A DNA stretch of 64,000 nt from NCBI RefSeq assembly GCF_049243985.1, contig NC_135381.1, positions 18,649,345-18,713,344 on the forward strand, given 5' to 3'. The notes under the pieces are model-generated. The model did not search any database, was not told the origin of the DNA, and was given only the letters and a program-made list of their open reading frames with translations. The translations under genes were made by a program, and so were the position numbers. The stretch comes from Paroedura picta (taxonomy: Eukaryota; Chordata; Lepidosauria; Squamata; Gekkonidae). Positions 12,225-25,449 of this stretch are shown piece after piece (positions within the stretch are counted from its first letter, which is position 1; each line of letters begins with the position of its first letter).

Positions 12225-13750
12225 CATCTTACACACTAAGCTGGTCAGCATTCGGATCCCCCAATACTGTTGCTGTGGGATTTGATTCAGAGAGTATTCA
12301 AACATTTCCTCCAGGCTATTCCACTGCATAATGTTAATAAGCAAAGGGGAGGGGGAACCAGCACACTGAATTAAGCTCACTCGCTCCAGTGAACAGACCA
12401 ACCTGAACGCAACTCTCGGTCATATTGAATTTTGCTTCTCTGTTGATTATACTCAAAAATCCCATTTTTGATTTTGCCTCTTCCTTGTGCAAATTGCACC
12501 CGCGAGTCTCTATTTCTACGCCATTTTCTGTTTTCGTGTGCAAAAAAAAATTCTCATAAAATGTTTGCATTTTTAACATTTTCAACTGTGTACACCTGAT
12601 GCATGTACATATAAATGGCATAAAAGGAACAAGTGTCAGAAACAGCAGCAACAAAGCAGGGAGAGGACAAGAGCCCCACAGAAACACAAATGAACAGGAA
12701 AGGGAAAGGCTCAGCACATCCCCAGCACTTCCACATTTCCGAAAGGTACAGAATTCTCATTAGTCATATTATTGCTGAAAATTCTGGAAAAACATAGATG
12801 GGTGCTGTGAGGGTTTGCTCCTGCATGGTTCAAACTGTACAGCTTTGCAAAATCCCAGATGTGTTCAGGCAGAAATTCTGACATGAGCATCACAAGGTCT
12901 TTCCGGAGGATCTCCTCCCCACGCTTCTGCTTTTCTGAGCTAGACAAGGCAAGGGATTGCTTATACTGGACATGAAGTGCTGTTGTACTCTTGTCTACAA
13001 TCTCTTTTTGCGGTCACTCTCTGGCACTCATCAGTATACCTGCGGCTTGACAGTCCTGTCGCTTGACTCTTCCCTCCTTGGTAATTTTCTGTTAGCCTCT
13101 TGTCCTAAAACTATTTGCCAGAAGGCTGTTTTTTCCCCCAAGAGTGTGGTCACCTCCATTTAGAATAGCTCCCTCTGTGCTCAGCCAGTTGCTCCGTGAA
13201 AATACCAGAATCTCAGACCTTCCAAACAGCACTGAGTTGGATAGGAAGGTTCTGATTATGCTTGCCTTGAGGGCAACTGAGGTTTGCTTTACTGAAACCA
13301 GGGTTTCCTTTTTCCTTCTGGGCAAAACCTCCACCTTTTAAAAGATGCCTGTTTATCTTTTAAGTCTTCCTTGTTTGCCAGCCTGACTCCCTACTGAGTT
13401 TCCTAATTAATCTTTTTACTTTTTAGATGTTTCCTGTTTTGAAACCCAGCATTATTGTGCTAGACTTTCTGGACAACTTTCCACTTATGTAAATGCTGCA
13501 TTTGATTGCTCTGTGGTTATTATTCTCAGTAGGTTCAGCAGCACATTCATCATGAAGTAGGCTCTGGTCACCACTCAGGATCAAATCCAGGAATACCAGG
13601 CCCCTTCTTAACGTCTGACAGGCAGCTATAAGCGAGTCAGTTATAATATCTAGAAATATTTTCTTGTTTTAGGTTTTCCAGTTTATTGGATTCTATGCCC
13701 TCTTAGTAACACCCATATATCCTCCCACAATCTTCCTATAGGGGTACTCT
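12225..13750. other. No gene recognised
   Basis: AT-leaning unique sequence with no clear repeats or exons. Confidence 0.5.
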
Positions 13751-13753
13751 ACA

Positions 13754-14070
13754 TGAGCCAGCTTGGTGTAGTGGTCAGGAGTGCGGACTTCTAATCTGGC
13801 ATGCCAGGTTCGATTCTGCGCTCCCCCACGTGCAGCCAGCTGGATGACCTTGGGCTCCCCATGGTGTTGATAAAGCTGTTCTGACCGGGCAGTGATATCA
13901 GGGCTCTCTCAGCCTCACCCACCTTACAGGGTGTCTGTTGTGGGGAGAGGAAAGGGAAGGTGACTGTAAGCCGCTTTGAGCCTCCTTCGGGTAGGGAAAA
14001 GCGGCATATAAGAACCAACTCTTCTTCTTCTTCTTCTTCTTCTTCTTCTTCTTCTTCTTCTTCTTCTTCT
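13754..14070 (+). mobile_element. Second tRNA-derived SINE family, full copy with (CTT)n tail
   Basis: The head GAGCCAGCTTGGTGTAGTGG and B box GGTTCGATTC are tRNA-like. The body ends with GCCGCTTTGAG and GCGGCATATAAGAACCAACT and then (CTT)n. Both an Asp/Glu-rich and a Ser-rich ORF here are only the repeat read through. Confidence 0.85.
14020..14070 (+). repeat. (CTT)n microsatellite, SINE tail
   Basis: About 17 CTT units form the tail of the SINE at 13754. Confidence 0.95.
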
Positions 14071-14451
14071 TGGCAGCAGGGATCTGACATTCCCATAATA
14101 TGTTCTTGTTTTGTACCATGCACTTCAGGTTGCCACAAATAGTCTGACCTTTTCACCGCGTACTTTGTACATGTATTTTCCTCTACAGCCCTTTGATTTC
14201 CTTAAGAGGCTGACATTGCCAGTATTTCCTTATTCTCACTCAGAGGACATGGAATGTTTACCTATTTGTCATTTATGGATGAATCTAAATAAAGACAAGG
14301 TAGACCTTGGCAATGAACACACAGAAGGAACATTTGCTACATCACCATTTAGATGAATTACCACGTTGTGATTTAATACATTGTTCAGATGATGGATTTT
14401 ACCACATTGTCATGTTCTAATCCTTCGGCTCCCATCAGTTTGCCTCCAGGA

Positions 14452-14535
14452 AAAATAGACCAGGATCTTGTGGCATCTTTAACACAATTTTACTGCAGCT
14501 TAAGCTTTTGTGGACTAAGCCCATTTCTTCAGATG
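14452..14535. mobile_element. Inverted-repeat element fragment
   Basis: The blocks CTTGTGGCATCTTTAACAC, AAGCTTTTGTGGAC and TTTCTTCAGATGCTATGAG match one arm of the same or a sister family. Confidence 0.4.
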
Positions 14536-15090
14536 CTATGAGTGAATCCTCACTATGCCATCATTTTATGGATAATTTGACTTTACACACTTCTTACATA
14601 AAATGGGAGCAGCATATGTGTCGGGAAATTCCCAACCCACAAGGAAGGAGTGCTACTCAGACAGACATACCAACTCCAGGGCTTCGACATGCTTGAGGAC
14701 CATGGCTGCAAGGCAACATCAGAGGCATGTTGATGAGGAGTATAAACACTGACACTAAGTAGCCCACATGTGGTCAGTGCAGATGCCCTCTGAACGGCTG
14801 TGTTATCAGATTTCCCACAATGACTGGCCAGCACCCCTCCATCTGGCTGATTCTTGTGCATGCCTGTAAATAACACAGCTGAAAAACGAAGGGTAACCAT
14901 CCAGAAGAAACCAGAATCCTGCCACTACTTTTAAAAAGCACATTTTCCCAAACTAGACTGAGAAGGAAAGGAAGATGGATATGTCACCTCTCTATGGGAG
15001 CATAGGCAGGGAATCCAAAGGTAAGAAATGTGCTCAGTATCTAATGCTTAGTTGCAGTGCGTCAGAGTAGTAACAAAAAGGCTTTCAAGT

Positions 15091-15280
15091 AGGAACCTGG
15101 GGATCCCCTGGAATCATAGCTCATCTCCAGATTAAAGAGATCAGTTCCCCTGGAGAAAATGGCTGGGTTGGAGGGTGGGCTCCATAGTATTATCCTCCAT
15201 TGATGTCCCTCCCAGCCCCAGATCACAACTCCAGCCCCAATGTCTCCAGGTATTGCCCAACCCAGGGCTGGCAACCCTGC
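15091..15280. mobile_element. TTGCCA-type MITE
   Basis: Family blocks GGAACCTGGGGATCCCCTGG, TTCCCCTGGAGAAAATGGCT and CCAACCCAGGGCTGGCAACC appear in order. Confidence 0.65.
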
Positions 15281-16710
15281 ATTCAAGGCTGGCTTGAGGT
15301 GTTTTGTGTCTTGGATCACACGCCACCTGACTGGTGCCCAAAGACGTATTGCCAGCTCAAACAATCCCCTTGGGCCAGTAACTCATGCAATCAACCGGAC
15401 ACTGGCTTCATTTCTGAAGGGGCTTCCAGAACTGAAGAAAGAGACATGGAAGCCTACGATGTCTTCTCCCTGTGCGACTGTTTTGCCAGTAGATGTGGAA
15501 CAAACCTCCCTACTCCAAAGAATGGTGAGACAGGCTTCTTCAAAAACTGGCCTTGGATCTTCTCCACGTCACTCACCTTCCCTGCCTTGAAACTGGAAAC
15601 CTCGACATTTTAAAAAAATCTGGCACCCTAAGTGGCATGGAAGTGGAGCCCTTTTTGTCCACTGGTTTAAAGCCAGAACAGGAGCCAGTGCAAAAACTAC
15701 AAGTTTCCAAGAGTGATGGGAGGAGAGGTGAGAAGCTCCTGGGCCTCTGGATTTCCTAGCGACTGCTCCTCCAGCCCTGACCAGTCTTGTTTACTTGTGG
15801 TCAGTTGGCAAGTGGCAACCTTAAATCATCCAGGCTGGTTTCATTTATTTCTCTCGGGTATAAGGCCATGCACACAAATATGCTTTGAAATCATAATGTG
15901 CCAAATGGAAAGCAGGCATCTCATCTCTAGCAGCTGCCCACCTCCTTTTGGCACTTGGGCCTACCCGAAGCACAAGGAAGGACCGACAATGGAATTTCTC
16001 CATCTCTGTTGCCACTAGCCCTCCCAGGTCAGGCTAAGTCTGGGTCACTTGCCTTCCCCACCAAATGTGTGTCTTGGGCTCCCCCTTTGCTTTCACTCTG
16101 TAACAGCAGGACCTTGGTGCGGTCTTTGCTGCCCCTAGAATCAAGGCTTAAGCCTGCACTGAACATAGCAGTTGTGGGACCCTCCCTGCACAGAGGGCTT
16201 TGCTTTTCTATCCCTGGCAGAAGCCTGTTCAGTGTCCAGACCCCAACAGTCATGCGCAGTGCAGGAAACAACAAGGCAGGTGGGAGGAGAGGAGGGAGAG
16301 AGCCAGGCCCTTCATCCACAGGCCTACTTACTCCCCCCCCCCTGCCCCTCAGCAGGAGCAGTGTCAGGATACAGCTAGGGAGTTGCTTCTGTGCAACCCA
16401 CACCATCACTGACAGGGGCACATCAACAAAGCTAATCACCAACTGGAGCCCAAGAGGAAGGAAGATGATGGGAGTCACTCGCATAATATTTCTATATTTC
16501 ATTTATACTCTGTCTTTCTCTCCAGGGGGTTCCTAAGGCAGCTTGCCTTGTTGTCCTCTCCTCCCATCTGGTAATATATGAGCGTGAGAGTTTGTCGTAC
16601 ACCCTAGACCATGCAGCAAACTTCCGTAACATAGTGGAGATTTGGGCTTGGGCTTCCCAGCTCTGCATCCAACCTTGTAACTGGTACACTTCAAAGGGGC
16701 CATGATTTAG

Positions 16711-16902
16711 GGTTGCTGACTCCGGGAGGGACCTGGAGATCTCCAGGGATGACATCTGTTCCCCAGATGACAGAGATTAGTTCCCCTGGAGAAAAAGGGC
16801 AGCCCAAGGGGGTCGACTACAGCATCAGGCCCTCCCAAACGCTGCCCACTCCAGGTACCACCCCCAGACCTCCAGGAATTTCCCAAACCATTGTTGGCAA
16901 CC
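16711..16902. mobile_element. TTGCCA-type MITE
   Basis: Ends are AGGGTTGCTGACTCC and ATTGTTGGCAACC, with the family centre AGTTCCCCTGGAGAAAAAGG. Confidence 0.65.
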
Positions 16903-17239
16903 ATGCCATGCTGAATCACCCACCTGTGAGGTCATTCCATTGGGTGACCTCACAGTCATAAACAAGTCAGTTAAACTCAGCTGAATGCTGACTCATCCTT
17001 TCTGTGGAAATGGGCTACAGTACCAAGATTTCAGTAAAATGCAAAGGAAGAAGTCTGCCATGGAAGACATTTGTAGAATGGCTTTCCTTTGAGGAGACCA
17101 ACTTATTTGGTCTCAGCAGGGATCCTTCAAGTACCGAACAGCTGAACTGATGGCAGAAAACTGGGTTGAAGTTCCACGCCGTTCTCCCCACCCACGTAAT
17201 TCAACTGCATCATATGTTGCTTTTCACTCCTTGTATGGA

Positions 17240-17625
17240 AGAAGTGGCCGAGAGTCACACGGCCCTGCAATTGTGGACCTGGCGCTTGGCAATCTGGTTC
17301 CACTGGAGACATCTGGCTCGATGCCATCAGGATGGGCTCCTTCTAATTTCTCAGGTGGAACTGGGCTGGGTGCTTTTCCAAGGGCATGCTCTCTGGCAAC
17401 CAAGCCCCATGTTCTTATGCCAGGGCAGAAGTGATGTTCACAAGGAGCAGTGCCCCAGGGGGAAGGATATGGGTGGGTTCTTATTTTTCTCGCCAATGGA
17501 CTATGCTGTTTTAATGCTTTAATTTATGTGCATTTTTTAAAATTATTGTAACCCACTGCGAGACGATTTCAAGAGCAGCGGGTAAGAAATTTAATGAATA
17601 AATAAAATAAAATAAGATTGAACTC
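17240..17625 (+). mobile_element. L2-like LINE 3' end
   Basis: The run TTGTAACCCACTGCGAGACG followed by AAGAAATTTAATGAATAAAT resembles a LINE 3' UTR and tail. The upstream limit is a guess. Confidence 0.45.
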
Positions 17626-17629
17626 CCAA

Positions 17630-19895
17630 CCCATCATAGGCGAGAAGCAGACATAGGAAAACAATTGAACTGGATGGGTGTGCTTGTTCTGGAGTTTCTC
17701 TGGCACCTCCAGTGCTGTTCTCTGGCAGGGAAACGCAACGTGAACTTCCTGCCCTGTAATCTGGCATTAACAAAAGACCCAAGTGTGAGAAAGAAAGGAG
17801 CTCTGTTTACCTATGACTATTTGCATAGTCTGGACCCGCCAACCAGCGAGGAGCGCTGGTTGGATGGCAGCCCCAATACTTTGGTTCTCTCGAGGTTAGA
17901 CAAACACCTGCAAGGTGCACTCAGGTGAACAGCCTCGATTCTGCACTGAGCCCCAAAGAAGGATCTGGATGGTGATATTCGACAGGGCAAAAGCTCAGAT
18001 TTGCTTCATTTAATTTTCATCTCACACCTTTCATCCACCCCACCCATCTCCGTTCTTTGGAGATCTTCCATTCATGTGTTGCTTCCATTCATGTGTTGCT
18101 GGTGTTGCTGTCCATTCAGTTCAAACCATGGCCATTGCCCCCACCTCCTTAGAGGAATGTACAATGAAGCTATAGCAGGGTTCTCTGGAGGTCCCTTCTG
18201 AGTCTCTGAGTCACTACCATGGATTTTTACCCCAGACAGCTCCACTGCTTTTAAATGCTGAAAGGGATAAGCTCTGCAAACCATGGACTGGCACCCTCTT
18301 GCATAGCCACATTGGAAAGAATGCAGCAATAGGTATATATAACCCTCAGCCTTGCAACACTGGGAAAGCCTACAGGTATCTGGGAGTGAGTTCCAGGACC
18401 GGCCGGCCCATAATTGCTGCCTTAGAATGGCAGCATTGAGTTTCCCTGGGCATCTCTATCATGCACAAAGAAACACCTTGACACTCTGTTGCAACCGGCA
18501 TAGGACTGTCAGGTGTGAAAGTGTCTAAAGGTATCGCCTAATTGAGCACATGCCATATGAGCTGTTGTGACTCCTTGGGATGCCTCCTACTGCGTGAGAG
18601 ATCTTTATGACAATAAAGGTACTCTGACTGCATGAGAGATCTGGGACCTGGTTGGATGGAAGCCATGAACAGGAGAAATCATTGCAGACAAATAAACACA
18701 CTGAAATACTCTTCTCCAGTAGCATCCTTTATGCTATCGGAGAAGAGCATCCCCTGGAATGTGGGGTCCCTCGGCACCGAGGCATTGTGCCCTTAAAACC
18801 ACATTTAGCCGAAAGCGTGCAACCCCTTCGCACTTTCCCACAACCAAGCAAGGCTTGCTGCCATGAACATTGCAAGGCTATTCCTCGGCTTCAAGCCAAG
18901 ACACTTTTGTAGAGGTTTTCCCCCACATTAGCCTTGAAACTGGAGCATTTTTTTTTACGCTATCCACATGATAATGTTGTACTTTAATTATCCTCTTTTC
19001 AGGCTTCCGCCATCCTCAATATGCTTTCCCCCAAACCTTCTTTACTCCAGTCTTTTTGGGTTCAAACGAGACATTCCCTTTTTTGAAAAGCTGGGTCCAG
19101 GTTCACTGCAGCCACTCAGCAGCTGTTGGGGAATGGCTATGAGAAATAAAGGAGAGCCTGTTCAGCTCAAAATGCCACCACAGGGAAAGGAAGGGCTCCT
19201 GCCGCCACCACCCCCTCCCAGGGCCTTTCCCCATAAAGACACTGCTGGGAGGGGGAACTATTTCCCTGTTTTTGCTGCTTCACGTGGCATGTTCTGTATG
19301 TGGAACTGCCCAGACTGGGAAATGCCCAGATCCAGAGCAGTTCTGGCAGGGGGCAAGGAGCCCGTTGTTTCTACCAGGCAGGATTCTAAGCCCAAATGGG
19401 ATCCTTTATTTTTTTTAACAGAACCCAGACTCAACTCTTTAAAAAACCAAACGTCTCATTTGACCATATCCCAAGCACATTACCATGCTGCCTGGAAGGA
19501 ACGGTGCCTGTTTTCCTCCCACACATGTCGGTGGCATTTCTTCCCCTTTGCAGCTGCCATTTTCCTATGTTTTTTCTCTCTCTGCCATGCCTTAGGATGG
19601 CTTTTTTTTTTTAAAAGTAACTGGCATCGTGCTGTTATAAGCTATCAACACTTAACTCTCTTTGCATCAACTCTAGTTCCTCTTATTTACCATTTTAAAA
19701 TATTTTAGTTAAATCTCCAGCCCTCTTTTTGGCCAAAATAGGAGGGGAAATTATTCTAATTGCCTGGAAAGAAATTGCAAGGGAAGCTTCAACGTATCTC
19801 AATATTGCACTATAGTACTATAACAATCTATTGCCACTTATCTAGGCCAGATTTATAATACTTCAGTACATTTTATAGTACAAATGTATAGTACT
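17630..19895. other. No gene recognised; one long chance ORF
   Basis: The + strand ORF 18968-19708 (246 codons) is the longest left of 48 kb. It has a Pro-rich run and hydrophobic end but no known domain. Confidence 0.45.
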
Positions 19896-19900
19896 CTCTA

Positions 19901-20183
19901 AGAGCCTCTTGTGGTGCAGGGTGGTAAGGCAGCCGACATGCAGTCTGAAAGCTCTGCCCATGAGGCTGGGAGTTCGATCCCAGCAGCCGGCTCAAGGTTG
20001 ACTCAGCCTTCCATCCTTCCGAGGTCGGTAAAATGAGTACCCAGCTGGCTGGGGGGTAAACAGTAATGACTGGGGAAGGCACTGGCAAACCACCCCGTAT
20101 TGAGTCTGCCATGAAAACGCTAGAGGGCGTCACCCCAAGGGTCAGACATGACTTGGTGCTTGCACAGGGGATACCTTTACCTT
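19901..20183 (+). mobile_element. Sauria-type tRNA SINE
   Basis: It is full length from AGAGCCTCTTGTGGTGCAG to GATACCTTTACCTTA, with ATAGTA-rich flanks on both sides. Confidence 0.85.
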
Positions 20184-20197
20184 ATAGTATTCTAGTA

Positions 20198-20313
20198 CAG
20201 GGGTAGTGGTCCTCCAGATGTCCATGGATTACAATTCTCATGAGTCCCTGCCAGCAAATGCTGAGGAATTGTAGTCCATGAACATCTGGAGGACCACAGG
20301 TTGACTACCCCTG
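20198..20313. mobile_element. Palindromic hAT MITE beside a Sauria SINE
   Basis: The flanks TTCTAGTA and CTCTAGTA match at 7 of 8. It inserted about 15 bp after the end of the SINE at 19901, and its left arm has a short internal loss. Confidence 0.85.
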
Positions 20314-20319
20314 CTCTAG

Positions 20320-22285
20320 TACATCATTAAAGAAGAGAACCAAAAGGAAGGGGGCAATGAGTTGCCACAATAACCATACCCCTGAGACCCAATGCAGAGG
20401 CACAACGGAGCATAAGTGGAAAGGGACAGTTGGGGAAAAGACAGAAGACATAAAACGCCCACTTGCGGAAGCACCATTGCAGTGATGAAAACAATACGGA
20501 GAATCCTGGCTTCGTGGAAGCAGCCCAAGGCACTTTCACAGGGCTACAGAAGCTGTTTTGCATCTCATCCTCCAAGTTCCTGGTCTGTGGTCAACTTCAT
20601 GATGCAACAAAAGCTGAGTGAAATGCTGCTCCCTCCCTTGGCAATTTCATTCATGGCTTGCATCAGAAGGAAGCCTTGGGAACCAAGATAACCAAATCCA
20701 CAGCCAGACTGGAGAATTCACTGCCCGGGATAGGAAGTCAGGGTTTTCCAGGAAGGCCATAAATTCATTGTCTCATGAGCTGATGTTTGTTAAACACCAC
20801 TGGAGCACAGCTGACTGGATCAGCTGATGTTTCGTTTAGATGGACACCAACATCATTTGCAGATAGTATCTGCTAAATGTGTTGGTAATCGGGTCTTAAG
20901 AAACTAATAATATGTTGGATAAATAACAGCAGAGTGAAGGAACTCCAAAATCAGTTTCAAAGCGAGTGCGTAATACGAGACACAAGGTTGGTTAACTAAC
21001 TAGAGGTCTATTACATGGGCATCCAAGTAAATGTGCTGCTTTGCATGTGGCCAAGCATTGCCCTTCTGCTACCCTCTCCGTCTTCATTTGCAAGTGCCAC
21101 ATCCCTACGCAGCTGGAGGCAGGGTGGGGAACAGACTGGACTCCCTTTCAGAGATGGGACCCTCCTCTTCCCTGCTGGTTGAAAAGGAATGTTTGTGTGT
21201 CTCATGCCGGGGTTGCTGACGGCATCTGCTGAAACTTGAGAAGCGCAAATGCTCGGAGAGGTGACTTAGATCATCCACACTGTTTTGAACAGTTATGCTG
21301 TCATTGCATACCAAGAAATGTTAAAAGATTTGAGACTGCAGACAAACCCCTCTGTGCAAATAGGTCACACAATCCCTGCTTAAATTCTTTCCAGGAGGAT
21401 ATGCACTGAAAAACCATTTGGTTGAGTGGCATGAACAGTTCTCGGAAGCCAAGAAGGCAGTAGGGCAGGGTTCAGTGGTCCTTGCTCAGTCCGAACGGAG
21501 CCTGGGGTACCAGCATGAGGGGTGCCACACATTTTGTATCAAGCATGATCCAGAGTTGAACTTACTGTCTTCAAATGTGATGATAAGGCAGGAGCTGATC
21601 ACTGGCTCTGTTCGATTTGGCACTGAACGAACTGAATGCCTGCCGCACAGATTTCCACTGGTGTTCCTTCAAACTGTGCACACATGAAAACGCTGCCAGT
21701 TGAAACAGATTGGCAGCCATTAACGTCACTGAGGACTATTTAAATGAACACTGAATGATTTTTTTAAAAGCAGTATTTATTTATAGTTGATTAGGTATTT
21801 TGTGGCTGCTTTTGCTGTTTTTTTAAACATTTGCCCGCTGAGCAGAGCAGAGCTGGGAGGGGGCAAGGAGTAGAACTGTTGGGCTGAGAACGTGTATGCG
21901 TTAGAAGCCAGCTGCACTGAGTGGCACTGTTAGGAGAGGACGGGGGGGGGGGGGACAACTTGCTGAAAAGCCACAACCAGGTTGATGAACAGTCCATCAG
22001 AAAACTGGCTCCCTGTGCTTGACCAGGAAATAGGATGTGAGCCTAAATTGCAAGTCTTTGAACATCCCTAGTCAGCACTCAAGGAAGGATTTTTGTCTAT
22101 TCCAAAAAGCAGACAATGTGCTTTGATGATTTTTCATTTCAGGCAGCATAATCCCCAGTTTTCCATCTCAATTGTATGGCCAGTACACCTCTAGGGATAT
22201 CTAATATTGTTTTCCAAAGTTTATTTTCAAACAAGGTTCATATCCCTGGGTCCTTAGTGTCCCCATAGTTCAGCACCAAACAAAG
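20320..22285. other. No gene recognised
   Basis: Unique sequence apart from a G run at about 21942-21955. Confidence 0.5.
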
Positions 22286-22288
22286 CTT

Positions 22289-22380
22289 GCTGATGTCATT
22301 TGGATTCTTCTTCTTTTTGCTGATGTAGTTTAGATTCTTTCCCTTTTTTTGCTGATGTAATATAGATTCGTTTTTTGTTG
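22289..22380 (+). repeat. Three-unit tandem repeat, 30-32 bp unit
   Basis: Units start at 22289, 22319 and 22351, each GCTGATGTMRTWTRGATTC followed by a T-rich run. Confidence 0.8.
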
Positions 22381-22923
22381 ATTAAAAAAAATGGGCATGA
22401 TTTGCTTGCTCCAGAGCTTAGGACACCTTGGCAGGATTGTTCTGCCTTCAGCTTGATCTAGGCACAATATTGTTTCCAACGGCCAGTACAGGTAAATAAA
22501 ACCTTGCAAAAGCAGGCCAATTTGTTTTGTCCCATGCTGCGCAAATCTAATCACCCTGCGTACTGAACACATTGGAGGTCAAACACAAACGGCTTTTATT
22601 TTCTCACTGCTGTTATTAAGTGACTCTCATAATAATAATTACCCAGAACAGGTCTTGTGCACATGTCAGAACTGCCAGGTCATGAGCAGATAACCAAATG
22701 GATAATTTCGGTCCACTGGTGGGAAAAATGCATTCCCACTAAGATCAGATAACACAATATAATCCAAACCAAAGAAGTGGGGCAAATAGACCTCTATCTA
22801 ATTCTCCTATTTACTGGGATATAGCTTGTCACAGGTTCGGTTACGGAAGTTGTAGAGTACTACTGCATTTTCCTAAAAGCAGGAATGGACAATCAAAACA
22901 AATACATTTTATACTTATACTGT

Positions 22924-23158
22924 TGGGTAGCCAACACCCAGCTGAGAACTGGAGTTCTCCAGAATTATGTTATCTCCAGAATGCAGAGATGAGTTTCTCT
23001 GAAGGAAGTGGCAGTTCTAGAGGGAATAGAATACTATAGAAACTGAAATCCTAGAGTAACAAGATATCCGTGCTGAGCTTCCTCCCCAAAATCTGCTCTT
23101 CCCAAGCATTGCCCTCACCCTAATATCCAGGGATTTCCCAAGGTGGTGTTGGCAACCT
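22924..23158. mobile_element. TTGCCA-type MITE
   Basis: Blocks TGGAGTTCTCCAGAATTATG and CAGGGATTTCCCAAGGTG, ending GTGTTGGCAACC, match the family. Confidence 0.55.
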
Positions 23159-23281
23159 GTGTTCCTTCCCCATGCTGCTTACAACATTATCCCTCCTCTT
23201 CCATTTCATGCTCACAGCAACCCTGTGAGGTATGAGAGGCTTTCCCCCCTCCCTCCCTGTTGCTTGTGTCTCCAAAAGAAG

Positions 23282-23307
23282 CCCCCCCCCACACACACAC
23301 ACACACA
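23282..23307 (+). repeat. C9 followed by (CA)n
   Basis: Simple repeat. The long ORFs crossing it are artefacts of the repeat. Confidence 0.9.
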
Positions 23308-23562
23308 AAAACACTTGCTTCGTACCATTGCAATACCAAAAGCAGCCAGTGATTCTGGAGTTCCTCTTTCTCCAGTTGATGATTTTCTAGCCAATGAGGA
23401 CGCAGCCTCCAGCTTCAATCACACGACAGCTGGTGGTGTCCTGACATGAACCAGGAAATGCAAGGCAGCGGAGGACGCTGCCCAAACCAAGGATGTCTGA
23501 CTTCCAGCAGGCAGAGGTGCCTGCTGAGAGCCACCACGTGATTCCTCCTGGGCCTCACACTT

Positions 23563-23792
23563 GGCCAGTCTCCAGATGGGTCCTGGAGATCCCCTGGAAT
23601 TACTACTGGTCACAAGACTACAGAGATAGCTCCACTGGAGAAAATAGCCTGCTGTGGAGGGTGAACATTACATGCTATATCATTATGGCATTCTACCCTT
23701 CCGAGGTCCCTTCCCTCCCCAAGCCTCTCCCTTCTTAGGCTCCACCCCTAAAACCCCCCAGAACTTTTCAACCCAGAGTTGACAACACTGCA
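23563..23792. mobile_element. TTGCCA-type MITE
   Basis: Blocks GGTCCTGGAGATCCCCTGGA, CTCCACTGGAGAAAATAGCC and CAACCCAGAGTTGACAAC match the family. Confidence 0.6.
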
Positions 23793-23945
23793 TCTTAACT
23801 GAACCCAAACATTTCGGAAATAAAACACATGATGGTGACCTGCTTTCTCTTAAATTTTATCTCTGTAGCCCCCTGCATTTGGTTTCACTGGAGAAGGACC
23901 CATATTTACAGAGAACAAGGCAGGTGGTGGTCAAGTGGCTTTGGT

Positions 23946-24178
23946 CAGGTTGCCAACTTCCAGGTGGGACACGAAGGGACGTGGTGGGACATGGAGATTA
24001 CAACTGATCTCCCAGCTACAAAGAACATTCTCCCCCCCCCCCTCGAAAAATGGCTGCTTTGGAGGGTGAACTGTACAGCATTATACTCCCCGTGAGATCC
24101 TTCCTCTCCCCAAACCCCAGCCTTCGCGGGCAGCTCCCCCAAATCTTTAGGAATTTCTCAAGCTGGGGTTGACATCCC
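23946..24178. mobile_element. TTGCCA-type MITE
   Basis: It starts CAGGTTGCCAACTTCCAGG and ends CTGGGGTTGACATCCC, with a C run in the middle. Confidence 0.65.
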
Positions 24179-25104
24179 TAGGCTGTGGCTTCTTCTCTTT
24201 CTTCATTTCCTCCCTTGCAGACTGAGTACGAGGTGGGGCAGGACAGAGAAGCTATCTTATGTTGCAGCATCTGCATGAGGGAGACGTAGCATGAACAAGG
24301 CCACTGTTCAGAAAGAGTTTGCAAAAAGGGTTCTGGTGAGGGTGGGAAGACCTCAGGAGAGAAAGAGACTTGTGCATGGTGGTGTCCGAATCGACTGTTC
24401 CAGGCCGATTTGGACACCGCCACGTACAACCCTAAAAGACAGCGTCTCCCACAGTCTGCTGATTAGCAACATTTCTCTCCTGCTCTTCTCTTTCTACAAG
24501 AAGCTTCGTGGGCAATATAAATCTGTGGGTTCAGGGAAGCCAGGACCACTGGGAGTTCAGTCAGCTCTTTATTGTGATCTCATCATGATGATGTTACGAG
24601 AGGCAAAACTTAACTGAGAAAAACCCACCAACAAGGATTCCCGGGCAGCTGCAGGGTGCGGGAAGGATGGGCAGTTTGAATGGGGATCCAGCTGGTGGTA
24701 GGCAAAGGAGGGGAGGGGAAGGCAACCCTTCACCACTCTGCCCCGAGCTCCTCCAAACCTCCACCTGGCCCTGCATGACGCCAGAATGCTACTGAGAAGC
24801 AGGGTCTTTTCTTTCATTCGTGGATCATTCCTGATGGGATTGCATGGCTGGGCCAGGAGGAGGGGAGAGCTGAATCCAGTCTCTCTTCCGTTGTCATCCC
24901 TGGAGGCAGCAGCAAGGGTTTTTGCATGCTTTTGCATGCAGGAGGCTGGGGAGAGGGAGAAAGCCCAGCTGGCAGCGAGGGGGGGGGAGGAGGGTTTCTC
25001 AGGAAGAAACAGGTGGAAGCCTCGCTTGACAAGAGAGTCTTGTGGGCAGAGCACCACAAGCAAGCGAGCAGGAAGCCCACTGCCTGAGTAATTATAGCTC
25101 AGGG

Positions 25105-25170
25105 CCTTTTATACCCTCCACCCTGGGCTGGAACAGGAAGGAAGCCTGCACTGCTCTCGCCTGACGTCAG
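25105..25170 (-). promoter_or_regulatory. Orphan TATA-box plus CRE arrangement
   Basis: On the - strand a full palindromic CRE (CTGACGTCAG, 25161-25170) is followed about 50 bp later by TATAAAAGG (25105-25113). The spacing is that of a regulated TATA promoter with a start near 25080. A short ORF follows (ATG near 24897, 27 codons to a stop), with no recognisable protein; no downstream exons were found in 0-25 kb. Confidence 0.35.
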
Positions 25171-25449
25171 GGAGGCCTTTCTCACCCCTCCCCCTGCTGC
25201 GTGGGAAGGGGCCTCATATGAGGAGACATGAGACTGTCACTTGTTTTTGTGCACTGAAACCGCAGCTTCTCTTTTGCAGCCCTGATGTTGCCCAGCAGCA
25301 GCCCCAGACAACTCGGATGGGACTGAGCTTCCGAGGCGAAGCGAGGCAAGCCTTTCCCCCACCCCCTGGGCAGAGGCTAGCAGCCAGCCCCCAACCTCCT
25401 GGATTTGGGGGGTTCTCGGGAAGGGCACTCTCCTGAGCAAAGGACCCCT

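Noticed and set aside
13791-14156. ORFs with poly-Glu, poly-Lys or poly-Ser runs
   Set aside because: They are the (CTT)n tail of a SINE read in different frames.
18968-19708. 246-codon + strand ORF
   Set aside because: It has no known domain, splice context or Kozak support; composition shifts from GC-rich to AT-rich along it, and a length like this is expected occasionally by chance.
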